Part shown: piece after piece, positions 10,766 through 21,680 of the stretch
Position numbering within the stretch: the stretch's first letter is position 1
Layout: each line of letters begins with the position of its first letter
DNA from: Calcarisporiella thermophila CBS 279.70
Lineage: Eukaryota; Calcarisporiellomycota
Assembly (NCBI RefSeq): GCF_041956535.1
Contig: NW_027192194.1
Location: 465,444 to 529,443 of the forward strand
Reading direction: 5' to 3'
Length of the DNA stretch: 64,000 bases
Notes under the pieces: generated by a model
What the model saw: the letters and a program-made list of their open reading frames with translations, nothing else
What the model was told of the DNA's origin: nothing
The model's database searches: none
Made by a program: the position numbers and the translations under genes

Positions 10766-11482
10766 TGAAATCCCCTATAATAACCAAAACGATTAGTAGA
10801 AATGGAAAGTGCTTTTATTCCCTCACTCTCTATTAACGTGGACGGATGGGTAATAGAAAAGTGCAGAGAAGAGCAAAAGGAAGAAGAAGAAGAGAATTGT
10901 GAGACAAAAAATGGGCGTGGTTCGTTCGAGGTCGGTGTGAAGCAATAATTAGATATATCAATGTCAATGCCAGTGTGAAAGATTCAACCACAAAGACGCG
11001 TAAGGGGAGAGGGTATAGAAGAGGGGGAATAGGGGCGGGAGGGAGGGCGATGAGTCGAGAAAACGACAGAGATTACAGATAAGCTCGAGTTTGTTTATCA
11101 AGACAAACGCGTAAAATAAAGGGGAAAGGAGCTTAAGCGACGCGAAGGAAAAACAGAAAAATCACCAAAAACGCGCTCGAGGCGAATCAGCGTGATCGGC
11201 CGTGGGTTTGGGTGGGACAAATGACAAGAAACGGCAACTGTTCACGAAATCCAAACGTGAACGGTGTTAATTGCAGGTAGCATGAATAATAAGCATAAAC
11301 AAAAGCGCCCGTTTTCCCAACGGACCCTCTAGCCAAGTGCTTTGCCATAGAAGCACGCCACTCCTTAAGTAGCAAATAATGATGCGTTTATTGACTTGAT
11401 ACACCAGGAAAACAAAACAAAAAAATAATATTAAGCCATGAGCACGGGTACTATTTACAAAGCCTGGCAGCCCCCCTCCCCC
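10766..11482. other. Intergenic: promoter of the four-TM gene and MAD2 3' flank
   Basis: About 720 bp, purine-rich on the plus strand around 10860-11060. No conserved coding frame found. Confidence 0.5.
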
Positions 11483-12493
11483 TTAATCTTCGTTGCGCCG
11501 GTAGGCGACCAGCGCGTCGATCTTGTGGACATTGGTAGAGAATGAGCGTAGCCGCACATGCTCCGCTACGCCGGAGATGAGGTGGGGGTCTGAGTCTATC
11601 CAGGTGGTGGGAACTTCAGCGTCTTTGTCGGCATAGACAAGGATGTTAAAGGTGCCTAAATAAAAAGTGGTGTCAATAATAATTCAGAAATAAAGGGCGT
11701 TGGAAAGCCTCCATCCTACATTTCTCCTCTAGCATGGGCAGGAATGTCACGCTTGCTGTTATTTGGCGGATAATTGCCTGAATCTCGGCGTGGATTTCCT
11801 TCTCGGATTTCTCGATCACCACTCCATCCGCACTAAATAGAATCCGTTGCAATAGCCATTCGAGAGCATATTGAACTCTTTATCACTTACTTTGCAGCAT
11901 TTTCTTTGTTTTCTTGGTCAACCACGTGTATATCAAATTGCCATCTCTCAAGGACTTGACGCGTCTCCTTGGACATCACTGCTAGCACCAACTTACTTAT
12001 CTTCTGTGCTGTGAGCCAAGCTAGAGTAACACGATGATTAAATATAATATTAGGATGATGGCTACAGGCGAAGAACTTGGCACTAAAACACTTACTATCG
12101 AGCTGAGTGATAATTTGTTTCAAGTAGGACTTGAGCGCATCGTCCGAGGTGACAAGCATATTGAGCCCGTATTTCTTCACCATTTTGAAATCCTCTGGGG
12201 GATAAATGGCACGTTGGAACAAAATGCTATCCAATAGAATTCATGATATGGATAAGTAAACAATGGACCATTGACCCCATTAGTGTGCTTGCAATAATGG
12301 GTTAGAGAGACAAAAGGATTCTTACCTGTTAACACTATATTCTGGTGATGTGAGAAGTGGAGTGGATAGGAGAGTCGCGTAAATATATGAGCTACCTCGT
12401 TTTCACGGAAGGGGATGACTTACCAAAAAATTCTACCACAATCTGCAGCGAACCGCGTAGAGTAATCTTGCTCCGGACATTCTCCTTCGACAT
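11483..12493 (-). CDS. MAD2: Spindle assembly checkpoint protein Mad2 (HORMA domain)
   Basis: Predicted 210 residues, the normal Mad2 length. Exons: 12493-12424, 12341-12326 (16-nt microexon), 12226-12096, 12020-11891, 11832-11720, 11655-11483. The protein begins MSKENVRSKITLRGSLQIV and continues through EFFEYSVNSILFQRAIYPP, VLERWQFDIHV, EIQAIIRQITASVTFLPML and a C-terminus with RLRSFSTNVHKIDALVAYR, matching the whole HORMA fold and the mobile safety-belt region. It binds Cdc20 and Mad1 at unattached kinetochores and blocks the anaphase-promoting complex. The microexon supplies part of the EYSVNS segment; skipping it would shift the frame. High confidence. Confidence 0.95.
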
Positions 12494-13320
12494 TTTGGTA
12501 TTAGCGATGTAGGTTTTAAAATGGCAATGGGAATTTGTATTTGTGAGTTTGTGTTGGGTTGGCGAATGTTTTAAGGGTGAACAGGTCAACGCGACTTTAA
12601 AATTTCGACGCGCATTTTACGCGTAGGGTGACGTTGAAATCCAAAATTCCAGTTTCTGAGAAATCAGTGGTGGGTCCAATTCTCGGGCGGAGGATGGAGG
12701 CTCCTATTGACCACTCGCAAAAGAGCTACGATCCTCTCCTACTTAGCACGAACTCTATGAACTAGTTTGTCCTCAAGCTGTCACTGACACTACAGAGGAG
12801 GAACAAAGTCCAATCTGACTTTATCTTTGAAAGAGAAATATATCGTAATACTATGTTATAACAAAGACTATAATACAAAGGTAAACAAAAGACAAATATC
12901 AAAGAATAAGGAAGTAAACGGCTTTCAACTTCCGGCTTTTTTACATATGAAAAAAATAATAAACAGTTAGAGAATAAGGGGGCATATTAATTGAAAAGCC
13001 TTAGATATTGTGCCTCAAGAAAATAGTATCGAGGTGAGAGAATTCAGGGCGAGGTATCAGGAGTAGAATCACCCTCGGGGAAAATCAAGTGGTCAAACAG
13101 GGTCTCAAAAGAGAAGTGAGGCCATCACGTGTAGGGTGTGATTAAGGAGGTGCTGAATAAATAAGAAGGAAATGAAAATGGAAAGGGAAGAAGGAAAATA
13201 TATAAGGAGAAAAAGAGAGTCGACAATAGTAATGACAAAAAAGGGAACAAATGCAGTAAGAGTAAGAGAAAAAGTATATAGTTTAGTACCAGATATTGCC
13301 GATAGGGGGGGGGAAAAAGT
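12494..13320. other. Intergenic: MAD2 promoter and zinc-finger gene 3' UTR
   Basis: About 830 bp. AT-rich and A-rich between 12830 and 13280, as expected for the 3' UTR of the minus-strand zinc-finger gene. No extra gene supported. Confidence 0.5.
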
Positions 13321-15019
13321 TCATTTTGCTGGGCCTTTTCTCTGATAATTCTTTGGTGAAAGTGGTTGTGGTTGTTGCAGATTTGATTGCGGTTGCTGTT
13401 GCTGCGGTTGCGATTGAGATTGTTGATGTGTGCGAGGAGGCTGGGGTCTTGATTGCTGCAGCGACCGATTCTGGTCAGAAGCACCCCCCGCTGCCTGTGA
13501 CGACGATGCGGAGGTCGGTGGTGTAGACGAGGTCGCTGCCACCGCCGACGAGGAGGAGGACGACTCGGTGGTGGCGGGAGGAGTGGGGCGGCCACACTTC
13601 TTCACCTGCTGATGTCTTTTCAGCGCATCCTGAGAGAGGTTGGGGGTTGAATCGAATGAATTAAAAATTCGCCTTCACTATAAAGAAAAGCCATATACAT
13701 ACTTTGCGGGAAAACTGTTTCTGGCAATTGACACAAAAGAACGGCTTAACATCCAGGTGAATTCTCTTGTGGCGCTAGGATACAGAAAAAGACAAAGAAT
13801 GCTCAGTGACACGATGACTCTCCGCCTCCACATGCTCTTAGCAAATAGTTACCTTCAAATCGTGGTTACGGTGGAAAGACTGCTGGCATCGGTCACATTT
13901 GAAAGGACGCTCCACCACGGGAATGCGATAGTGATAAGTGTGCATCATGACGGGCGAGGGAGAAAACGCTGAAGGCGCCATTGCGGGTTCAGAGGCTAGG
14001 GGCAGGGTAGCGGGCACTGGGGTGGAGTCGGCAGTGGAGAGCATGAGGTTCCCCATGGCCTGGTGGGACTGAGGATTCTCCCATGGGGAGGAGGAGGGGT
14101 CCACACGACGCGAGGCCGGGAAAAACATATCCCAGGCGAGATAGGGGGTCCCAGGTCCAGGGGGACTATTTGAACTGAGGGTCAGATGGCCGTCGCTGCC
14201 AAGGTCGGGAGAGGAGTCGCTGGGCATGGTATGCTCCTCGCCTCCGCCGGAGGTGGAGGAGCTAAGCTTGATGAGGTTGCCACTCTCCGAGACCAGCCCA
14301 AGCCCCGGGTAGCCCCGCGCCGGCTGCATATTGCTTCCGAGGCCCGGGTGCAAGGGGACGCGGGGCGGAGGGACGGGGTTCACCCAGGGCATCCTGGTCA
14401 CCGAAGGAGTGCTGGGCACGGTAGGGACGTCTTCCACCACGGCCATGGCGTCTGCGCGGTTGTCCGAGGGAGGGGGCGGCGGAGGGGGAGGGGGCGGCGG
14501 GGGTCGGAGAGGAACCGACGTTTGAGGGTAGTGACTGTGTCGGGAGGTAGGCGCGAGCGCGGAGTCGGGGGAGTGGGAGAGGAGCATCTGAGCGTAGGAG
14601 GTCATGGGCAGGGAGGAGGAGGATCCATAGTCAAGCGACGAGAATTCGTAAGTATCGTGGGCAAAGCCGAGAGGGGTGTTGGTATTGGCGGCCTGCTGTG
14701 GGGGCCACACGAAGGCGGTTTCCTCGTCCTTCATCGAGGTTCTCAGGGGGGACGGCTCACGGACCGACTCGGAGAAGCAGGCCGCTTGGCCCATGGCTCC
14801 CTGGGCGTCGGGGGTGCCGGGGGTAGCCAGATAGTGGTCGCCGAAGAAGCCCCAAGACTGAGCGGGGAGCTTGGGGGGGACGGTGCGCTCTTTATCGTCA
14901 CGTGTGGAGTGGTCCATGCGGTGCAAGATAGGCAGGTTCTTGGATTCTAATATGTCCACGTACGTCGTTTTTTCGGAAGGCCAGGGAAGTATATTGGGCG
15001 CAGTGGGACCGCAGAGCAT
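13321..15019 (-). CDS. C2H2 zinc-finger transcription factor with Pro- and Gln-rich regions
   Basis: Predicted 515 residues. Exons: 15019-13853, 13774-13703, 13629-13321. A long Ser/Pro/Thr-rich N-terminal region includes a run of about 12 prolines near residue 200. Finger 1 has C375, C378, H391, H395 (RPFKCDRCQQSFHRNHDLK). Finger 2 has C403, C406, H419 and C425, i.e. a C2HC ending (DALKRHQQVKKC). The tandem with HLDVKPFFC linker is typical of fungal stress or developmental regulators of the Crz1/Azf1-like type, but the target cannot be named. The C-terminus is rich in S, Q and P. Both introns cut inside the finger module. The start is the first in-frame ATG. A 4.35-kb gene-free upstream region suggests complex regulation. 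Confidence 0.88.
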
Positions 15020-18000
15020 TTGGGGAGATAGGCACAGGGGGGGGGAGAGATAAATAAATAAAAGGTACAAAGTCGGCCCTAGTATCGATAAAAAAAGCGT
15101 CTATATAAATAAAGTGGAGTGGGGGAAGGGGGCAATAGATAAGGATAATAGGGATAAAAATAAAAGAAATAAATAAAGGCGAGTGGAAGAGGGGGGAGAG
15201 GGAGGAGAAGAGAGAGAGCCGGAGAGAGAGGTGCACGCAAGCAAACCAGCAACGAAGCAAGGGCGGAGGGCTGGGGGTGGAGAGGGTTCGGGTGGAAAGT
15301 CTCAGCAGAAAGTGGGAGTTATGTCAATAAAACACTGAGCACCGGGAGCATTGGAGGCGCTCTTGCGAGGAATCATGCAATAAACAACGCGTGGTTGAAA
15401 ACAAACAAGAGCAAACAAACGGCTTGGAAGCGCAGCAGAGCGATGGGGAAGAGCAGGGGGGGGGGGGAAGGGGTGTGCGGGAAGAGCAGCAGCAGAAATC
15501 GATAAAAAGAACTGAAATAAAGCACAAGCTGAGCGTGATCAAACTTTGCGCATCGTTATGCGGTTCCGAGAAGTGAGAACGAATAGGCCTATTTATACTA
15601 GTACACACGATGAAGAGGAAACGTCGCTCCTTGGTTGGGTCTTGGATGGTCGGAGTACAAGTGGGAAAAGTAAGAGGAAGGTGGGACAAAAGCAGCTTGG
15701 TTCATCCGTCAACGGAAATGCAAAGTTCTTGTTCTCTGCATTCCTTCACTCGCTTTGCATGATGTCTTAAGTTGGACTGGGAAGGACGTCTCTGCTGGCC
15801 CGGCAGCGGCCGGGCCCCATCGTAGTCCCCTTTCCCTCCCCTGCAGACTCGACCTTTACGGCTTATGTAACTCTTTATCGCTCTTTTTTTCTCTTTCATC
15901 ACTTGCCTTTTTCTTAACACCTCCGGGCTCCCATTGCTTGCCCGCAAAAGTAGAGGGGGGAAAAAAATGCTTAAAAAATGTGGCGGTCCTATTTTGCAAC
16001 AGATAAACGAACACGTTTGACAGAGTTAAAATACAGATATGAAATACTAACTGTAAGAAGAACCGATCAATGCACTTAACGCAAGCATAGGATTTTCATT
16101 GGTTTCAGATTTGTGGATTTTTGGGAGGTTTTGCAGGTTTTTTTGAAACGATACTATTTGTGTATATTTGGAAATTGCATTTGTGACAAGTTTATAAACA
16201 TGATCAAGCACGGCTCCGACTTCTCCCCTCCCCTCCCTCTCCTCCCCCAATGAGGCCCACCATACAGATACCATAGAGCATCCTCATTTTCTGAGGACTC
16301 CTTTCCATTTCCCCCGCCCAAACTTGTGTTGTGCGGTTTCTCAAACCACTGTAATCACGGCCTAGCTTGATCCTGATCACTCGAGCAATTTGCTCCTGGC
16401 TCCCTCCTCACCTCTTTCTCCCCCCCCCCCCCTCGATCGTTCGAAAGCTCGCAGCCGCGCTTCTTTTTCCTTCCGTCCAGCCGTGCACCTTGTCCTTCCC
16501 TGTTCATTATACCATAAGAACCTTGATGATTTCATCGGGCCGTCGATCTCCTTGTACACATTATTGCTTTCAGGCTCAGACGCTCAGTTTGTAACACCGT
16601 CGCCCCAGATCTAGTTTTTTACAAGATTAATTAATCGCTTCAATCCATGGTACAAGAGCGAGGGCTCATGGGCCAAGTTTTAAAAGCGTCGCGCGCGACT
16701 CACGGAGGGGATAGGTGAGCGGGGTGTGCTTGTTTTCTATCCATTTCTCTGAAACGAATTGAGGTATACAGTCAACGATGGGAGGCAGAAATGGGACCCA
16801 TTTCAAAAACAGAATAGAATTCCAAATTATAACCTCGGAGTCAGAGAAACTCCCATCGATATTTCCATTTTCAAGTCTGAGCCATGCTTTCAGGCGGCAT
16901 GGATTTAACCGAGCTGGATTCTAGTGCCCAACCGCATCTGGAACGGATCTCCCACCCGGCCAACTAGGTGGGTCATCCCCACGCTCCCAAACTCGTGCGT
17001 TTCCCCACACGCTCGCACCAGCAGCTCCAAACATCTCAATGTGAACTTTTTCTCCCCTCCTCCCCCCCCTCCCCATGGCCATGTATTGTGTTAGAGTTTA
17101 ATGAAAAAATAACTTATGCAACCGTAATTCTGCTGACACTTTCCTTGGTTCTGCCTCTCTCCTCCCCTCCCTTTGAGACTCAACAAGTTAGGGATGAAGC
17201 GGTGGGTGGTCCTTGTTTTGTTGTATGCCAAGGGAGTGACAAAATCCCTTAGCCCACATCTGTCTCGCTCAGCTCCTCGCTGATTCATCCTTTCCGGCCA
17301 TGTTCGGCTTCCCATTCAACCCCGAAGTATCTAAACTCCCTCCCTCCTCTCTCTCTTTCTCCCCCTCCTCCTCCCTCCCACACCCTCGTACAGCCTCTTC
17401 CCGCTGTGCTCACACGACGCTGTACGATAAAGAGAGGAGGCCGCGTGAAAGGCCGACCATGATGGCTTACACGGGGGAGTCCTCCGGTGTTTAGTTCGTG
17501 TTTGGGGATTTCGTATCCAGCCAAAGCATCTTTCATACGCATTTCACAGGGTCGAAGTTAGACCATGGTGGTGCAAAGAACACTGAGTTCACCCAACGCG
17601 TGAATGCAGGGCGGACTCTCAAAATGTAAATCAAACTACAGCAAAAGGAAGGTTCCATTTAATTCTACAGTTGGTGGGGTGTTATTATTTTTCGCAGGAA
17701 TTGAATGGTGTTTCGTTGATGTTTTAATTTTTTTTTGTTTGTTTCTATTTATTTGAGGACATCCACTAGAACGCGTTCCGTCGAAGTCACGCTGGCTAGT
17801 CCATGCTGGGTTAAAGTGAGGATGACGAATGCATCCACGCTAGTTCTGAAAATGAAATGGAGAGAGAGGGAGGGAGGGAGGGGAGAGATCAGGAAATTAG
17901 GAGGAGACATCGGGGAAAGGCTAATGGGCCAAGCACTTGTTGGGAACGGAAGGAAAGAAGAAGACGGAGTAAATTGCCGTGAAACTTACACAAAAGCAAA

Positions 18001-19370
18001 TATTCTAGAAATGAAATGAGAATACAGCCCCCCTATGAATCTTAGAAAATCAGTCAATCAGGCCTCCTTGAGGAGTCTATCCATCAGATTTGCTGGCAGC
18101 CAAGCAGAAGTTGAATGGCTACGCTACCCCCCCTTCCAGGGCCATCGCTGAGCCATTCGTTATTGCGTCATCTTAAGGTGGCTGGGAGAATGGGGAATGG
18201 CAGTGTCACGTTGGCGCAACGTATTGCTCCAATGGCGGACTTATACTGCTGGAGTGGTGGGACGAAGAAGAAGGAGGGGTAGCGGGGAGCATCGATAAAG
18301 GGCTGGCTTTCATTCCCACCGTAAAACAAACGGGCTCCAGGGAGGCCGGTGAAGCAGGGATGGGGCGCATGGTCTGTGGTATTATTATGATGTGAACAGA
18401 GCGTAGCCCTGTTTATTTATAGAGTGCGCCTCTTTTGCTCTGCCGCATGTTTTCCATTGAAACTTGCACCCCTTTCCCGCCAAGTGTTATATTGACGGGA
18501 GAAAGAGGTATCTATTAGGTCGGATGAAAGAATTGCCCTCAGGGCTGGCTTCCTCTATAACTGATATGCGTGGTCTCAAAATTGGGGATGGACTCGGGTG
18601 TATTTTATTCCAGCTTCTTCAATAGAAATTGGGCAAATCTATCTGTGCGGAGGGTGGAGTTCAAGTGCTTTCTTCTTTATCTATACTGCGTTGCTGATGA
18701 GTCTTCTTGAAATATGAGTCAACGGGATTCACAGTTCACGCTTGCGGGTCTGGCGCGTGAAGCTGCCTGGATATGAGTTTTTTTTTGCTTTTATGTCACG
18801 GAGCTTTTTTTTTCGACACGAAAAGGAGTCTCTAGCCTACCTCACTCGTTCTTCATTGATATTTTTAAAGGATTCCCCTGGAATCCCCGCCTTATGAATA
18901 ACTAGAGTCTTTCCCCATTTGTGTGATGTTTGTAACTGCTTTTTGCCAAATCCTTCCTTCTCCACTCCTCGTCCCCCCAACGGATTGGGCCCCATAACTA
19001 AATTTTCCTAAGCGCCGGGTGCCCATAGTCAACCAATCCCTGGCGTCCTCCTGCCGAGCATTGATTACTTCCAACACTTATATAGTCTCAAGCCAATCAA
19101 CCCTTCCACCTCGCTAACATATAGAGCATATTTATAATTTTGCTTTTTTGTCAGGCGTCGGAAAGAATTTACCGTGCCAGTTAGGCACCATTTCTCCTCA
19201 CGTAAAAATATCTTGTCGATGGTTCCGCGCAATTGCTTTCCGCCCGTCACCCGCAAATAAACCGTGTATAACCATTCATATATATATATATGCGCATCGG
19301 ACACGAACCTTTCTGTTTTTGTTCTCCACAAGCATTTCTTTCTCTCTCTCCATCCCAATTAGATATAAAC
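15020..19370. other. 4.35-kb gene-free divergent promoter island
   Basis: It lies between the zinc-finger regulator (minus) and the P450 (plus). It contains many pyrimidine or purine tracts (poly-C near 16420-16432, TC-rich 17050-17070 and 17340-17390, GGGA repeats near 17865-17885, poly-T 18779-18815). Short open frames overlap on both strands without family motifs. I see no tRNA or transposon ends. Most plausible reading: long regulatory region and long 5' UTRs. Confidence 0.5.
19277..19292 (+). promoter_or_regulatory. TATA-like AT repeat upstream of the P450
   Basis: The alternating CATATATATATATATG stretch lies about 80-95 bp before the ATG at 19371. It is the best TATA candidate for this gene; transcription start not known. 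Confidence 0.4.
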
Positions 19371-21379
19371 ATGTCACTCGTAGTTCCTACTGCGCTTGGC
19401 ACCGCACTAGCCCTGCGTGTCCCAGAAATCGCAAACAAACTAGGTCTCCCGCCGTCGGCATTTGCCTACCTACGCCAATTCAAACCATGGATGGCCCCCG
19501 TCGTCTACATGATCTATTTGCTCCTGAAATACCCCAACTACGCTATCGGCTCCCAGCCCATCAGCGGTCGCAAGATCCCGGGGCCTAGAGGTCTCCCCAT
19601 CATCGGAAATCTGTGGCGCGCCCTCTCGTCCCGCGATCGCTCGCTGGATGCTATCATGGAGAACTGGCGCCTCTACGGCCCTGTCATGACCTTCACATTC
19701 CCCTTCGCTCCCCGGATCATCACCATCAACGAGGTGGAGCTGGTGGAGCACGTTCTCAAGACCAACTTCCAGAACTACGTCAAGGGTCCTCGATCCCATA
19801 CCATCCTGTTGCCCCTACTAGGCGAGGGAATCTTCAACACGGTAAGCCCCCTCCCCCAAGCTCTGATGCCGCCTTCGGCTATTCGGTTTTTCCTCCCCTC
19901 TGCTCCATTCCCATGTTAACTTATGTAACTCACCCCGATCCTTCGGTTTTCTATTCTAGAATGGCGAACCCTGGAAAATTCAACGAAAGACGGTAAGTTC
20001 TAGCATGAATCTGAGTGGATTTAAGTTGGGGAGGCTAAACTCTATGCTGGGATTCCCGCATGCTTAGGCTTCGCATATTTTCAATGTCAAAGTGTTCCGT
20101 GAGTTGGTCACGGGTGTCTTCCGGGAGGAGAGCGCGGAGGTGGCCGCCATCCTGGACAAGGTGGCCGACACCGGAGAGGACATCAACCTCAGCGATCTCT
20201 TCTTCCGCTTCACGCTAGACACCTTCGGCCTACTCTCGTTCGGCACTTCCTTCCAGTGCCTCGAGCGGCCCCATGACCCCGTACCCTTTGCCGTTGCCTT
20301 CGACTATGTCCAGACCCAGCTCGACTTGCGCTTCAGCGACTCGTTCTACCCCATCCGTGAATTCCTGACGGGCGCTCGCTGGAAGATCAACAACGCCGTG
20401 AAATTGATGGACGAGTTTGCCTACAAGATTATTGAAGAGCGTCGCAAGATAGTTTCGGAGGGAACCAGCTCCCACCGGAAGAAAGACCTGTTGGACTTGT
20501 TCTTGGAATACCGCAGCGAGAACGGAGAGGGTCTCTCGGACAAAGAGCTTCGCGACGTGGTCTTGAACTTTATCATTGCTGGTAAGCCCTTTTCCCCTGA
20601 ATAACGCGCAAGCGATGATGTTCCTCTCCTCTAACCTCTTATGGCTTCGCACGCAGGCCGTGACACGACAGCCCAGCAACTCTCATGGCAATACCTTATA
20701 ATGATGCAGCGCCCCGATATCCAAAAGAAGGTTCGCGAGGAGATCATGAAGGTTGGTCCCGATTCGATCAACTACGACTCGCTGCGCACCATGCACTATA
20801 GCTTGAGCGTCTTTAACGAAAGCCTGCGCCTGTATCCCCCGGTTCCCAAGAACGCAAAGTTTGCCGTGGAGGATGATGTGTTGCCCAATGGAATCAAGGT
20901 GAAAGCTGGCGAGTTGGTCGCCTTCAGCACATACGCCATGGGCCGAAGCGAAAAGATTTGGGGCAAGGATGCGTCCGAATTCAACCCTGAGCGCTGGCTG
21001 GAACGGGATGAGAACCAGGAAATCACTGGCGTCAAGAAGGAATCCACCTTCAAATTCTCCTCTTTCAATGCGGGCCCTCGTCTTTGGTAAGCGTCTATTT
21101 CTATTGAGCGCCCTTTTATGCAGCAAGCTTATTTCCTCCCCCCCCCCCCCTTCCCCTCGCAATCCTTTTTCCAATCATGATAGCCTTGGCCAAACCTTCG
21201 CCACACTCGAGTCTTTGCTCTTGACCTCACAATTGCTCTCCAAGTACGAGTTTGAGCTCTCGCCCCGCTTCATTGAACAGGAGAAGAACGCAAAAGAGCC
21301 CCTCTATGGCACTTCTCTCACCCTCCCCATGCGCCGTCCCCTTTGGGTGCGGGTGCGTAGACTTCAATCCAAGAACTAA
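19371..21379 (+). CDS. Cytochrome P450 monooxygenase, CYP52/CYP86-like fatty-acid hydroxylase type
   Basis: Predicted 547 residues. Exons: 19371-19841, 19960-19992, 20068-20581, 20657-21086, 21184-21379. An N-terminal hydrophobic anchor and a proline-rich hinge (KIPGPRGLPIIGN) place it on the ER membrane. The I-helix oxygen-binding motif AGRDTT is at about 339-344, ExxR (E394, R397) lies in FNESLRLYP, the PERF-type motif is FNPERW, and the heme loop reads FNAGPRLCLG with C483 as ligand. The C483 codon is split by the last intron. The NPERWLERDE and RLYPPVPKN context resembles clan CYP4/CYP52 omega-hydroxylases of alkanes and fatty acids; substrate is inference. Its reductase partner is not in this window. 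Confidence 0.92.
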
Positions 21380-21680
21380 ACTCCACTCCACCCCCCCACA
21401 CATACCCAAAGCTAAAAAGCAACTTTACCTCTCTGGCTATATACTCCAATGGTACTTCATTGAAGCTATTTCCCTACTTTTCCTATATTCCTAATTATTT
21501 TTTCGATGTATATATACTTAGCGAAGGTTCTTCCTTTTGATTTATTTGATATTTTATGATTCATCTATTCGAATCTATGTAATAAAGTGATGGAATGGCG
21601 ATACTGGGTAAATCCCACAAAGACGTGAAATATTACAAAAGAAGATTGAATGCATTTCTTCCACTATTTTGGCGTTGACT
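21380..21680. other. Convergent 3' intergenic region, P450 and GNL1
   Basis: About 300 bp of AT-rich 3' flank shared by two convergent genes. AATAAA-like signals occur on the plus strand near 21581. Nothing else recognised. Confidence 0.5.

Noticed and set aside
13125-13595. 156-codon minus-strand frame rich in R/P and S/L/F
   Set aside because: Alternate frame of the zinc-finger gene's last exon running into its 3' UTR.
14186-14950. 254-codon plus-strand Gly-rich frame
   Set aside because: Antisense to the Pro/Ser-rich zinc-finger exon; long antisense frames are expected in GC-rich low-complexity coding DNA.
15020-19370. tRNA or transposon in the long gap
   Set aside because: No A/B-box pair, terminal inverted repeats or transposase/reverse-transcriptase motifs could be read by eye.
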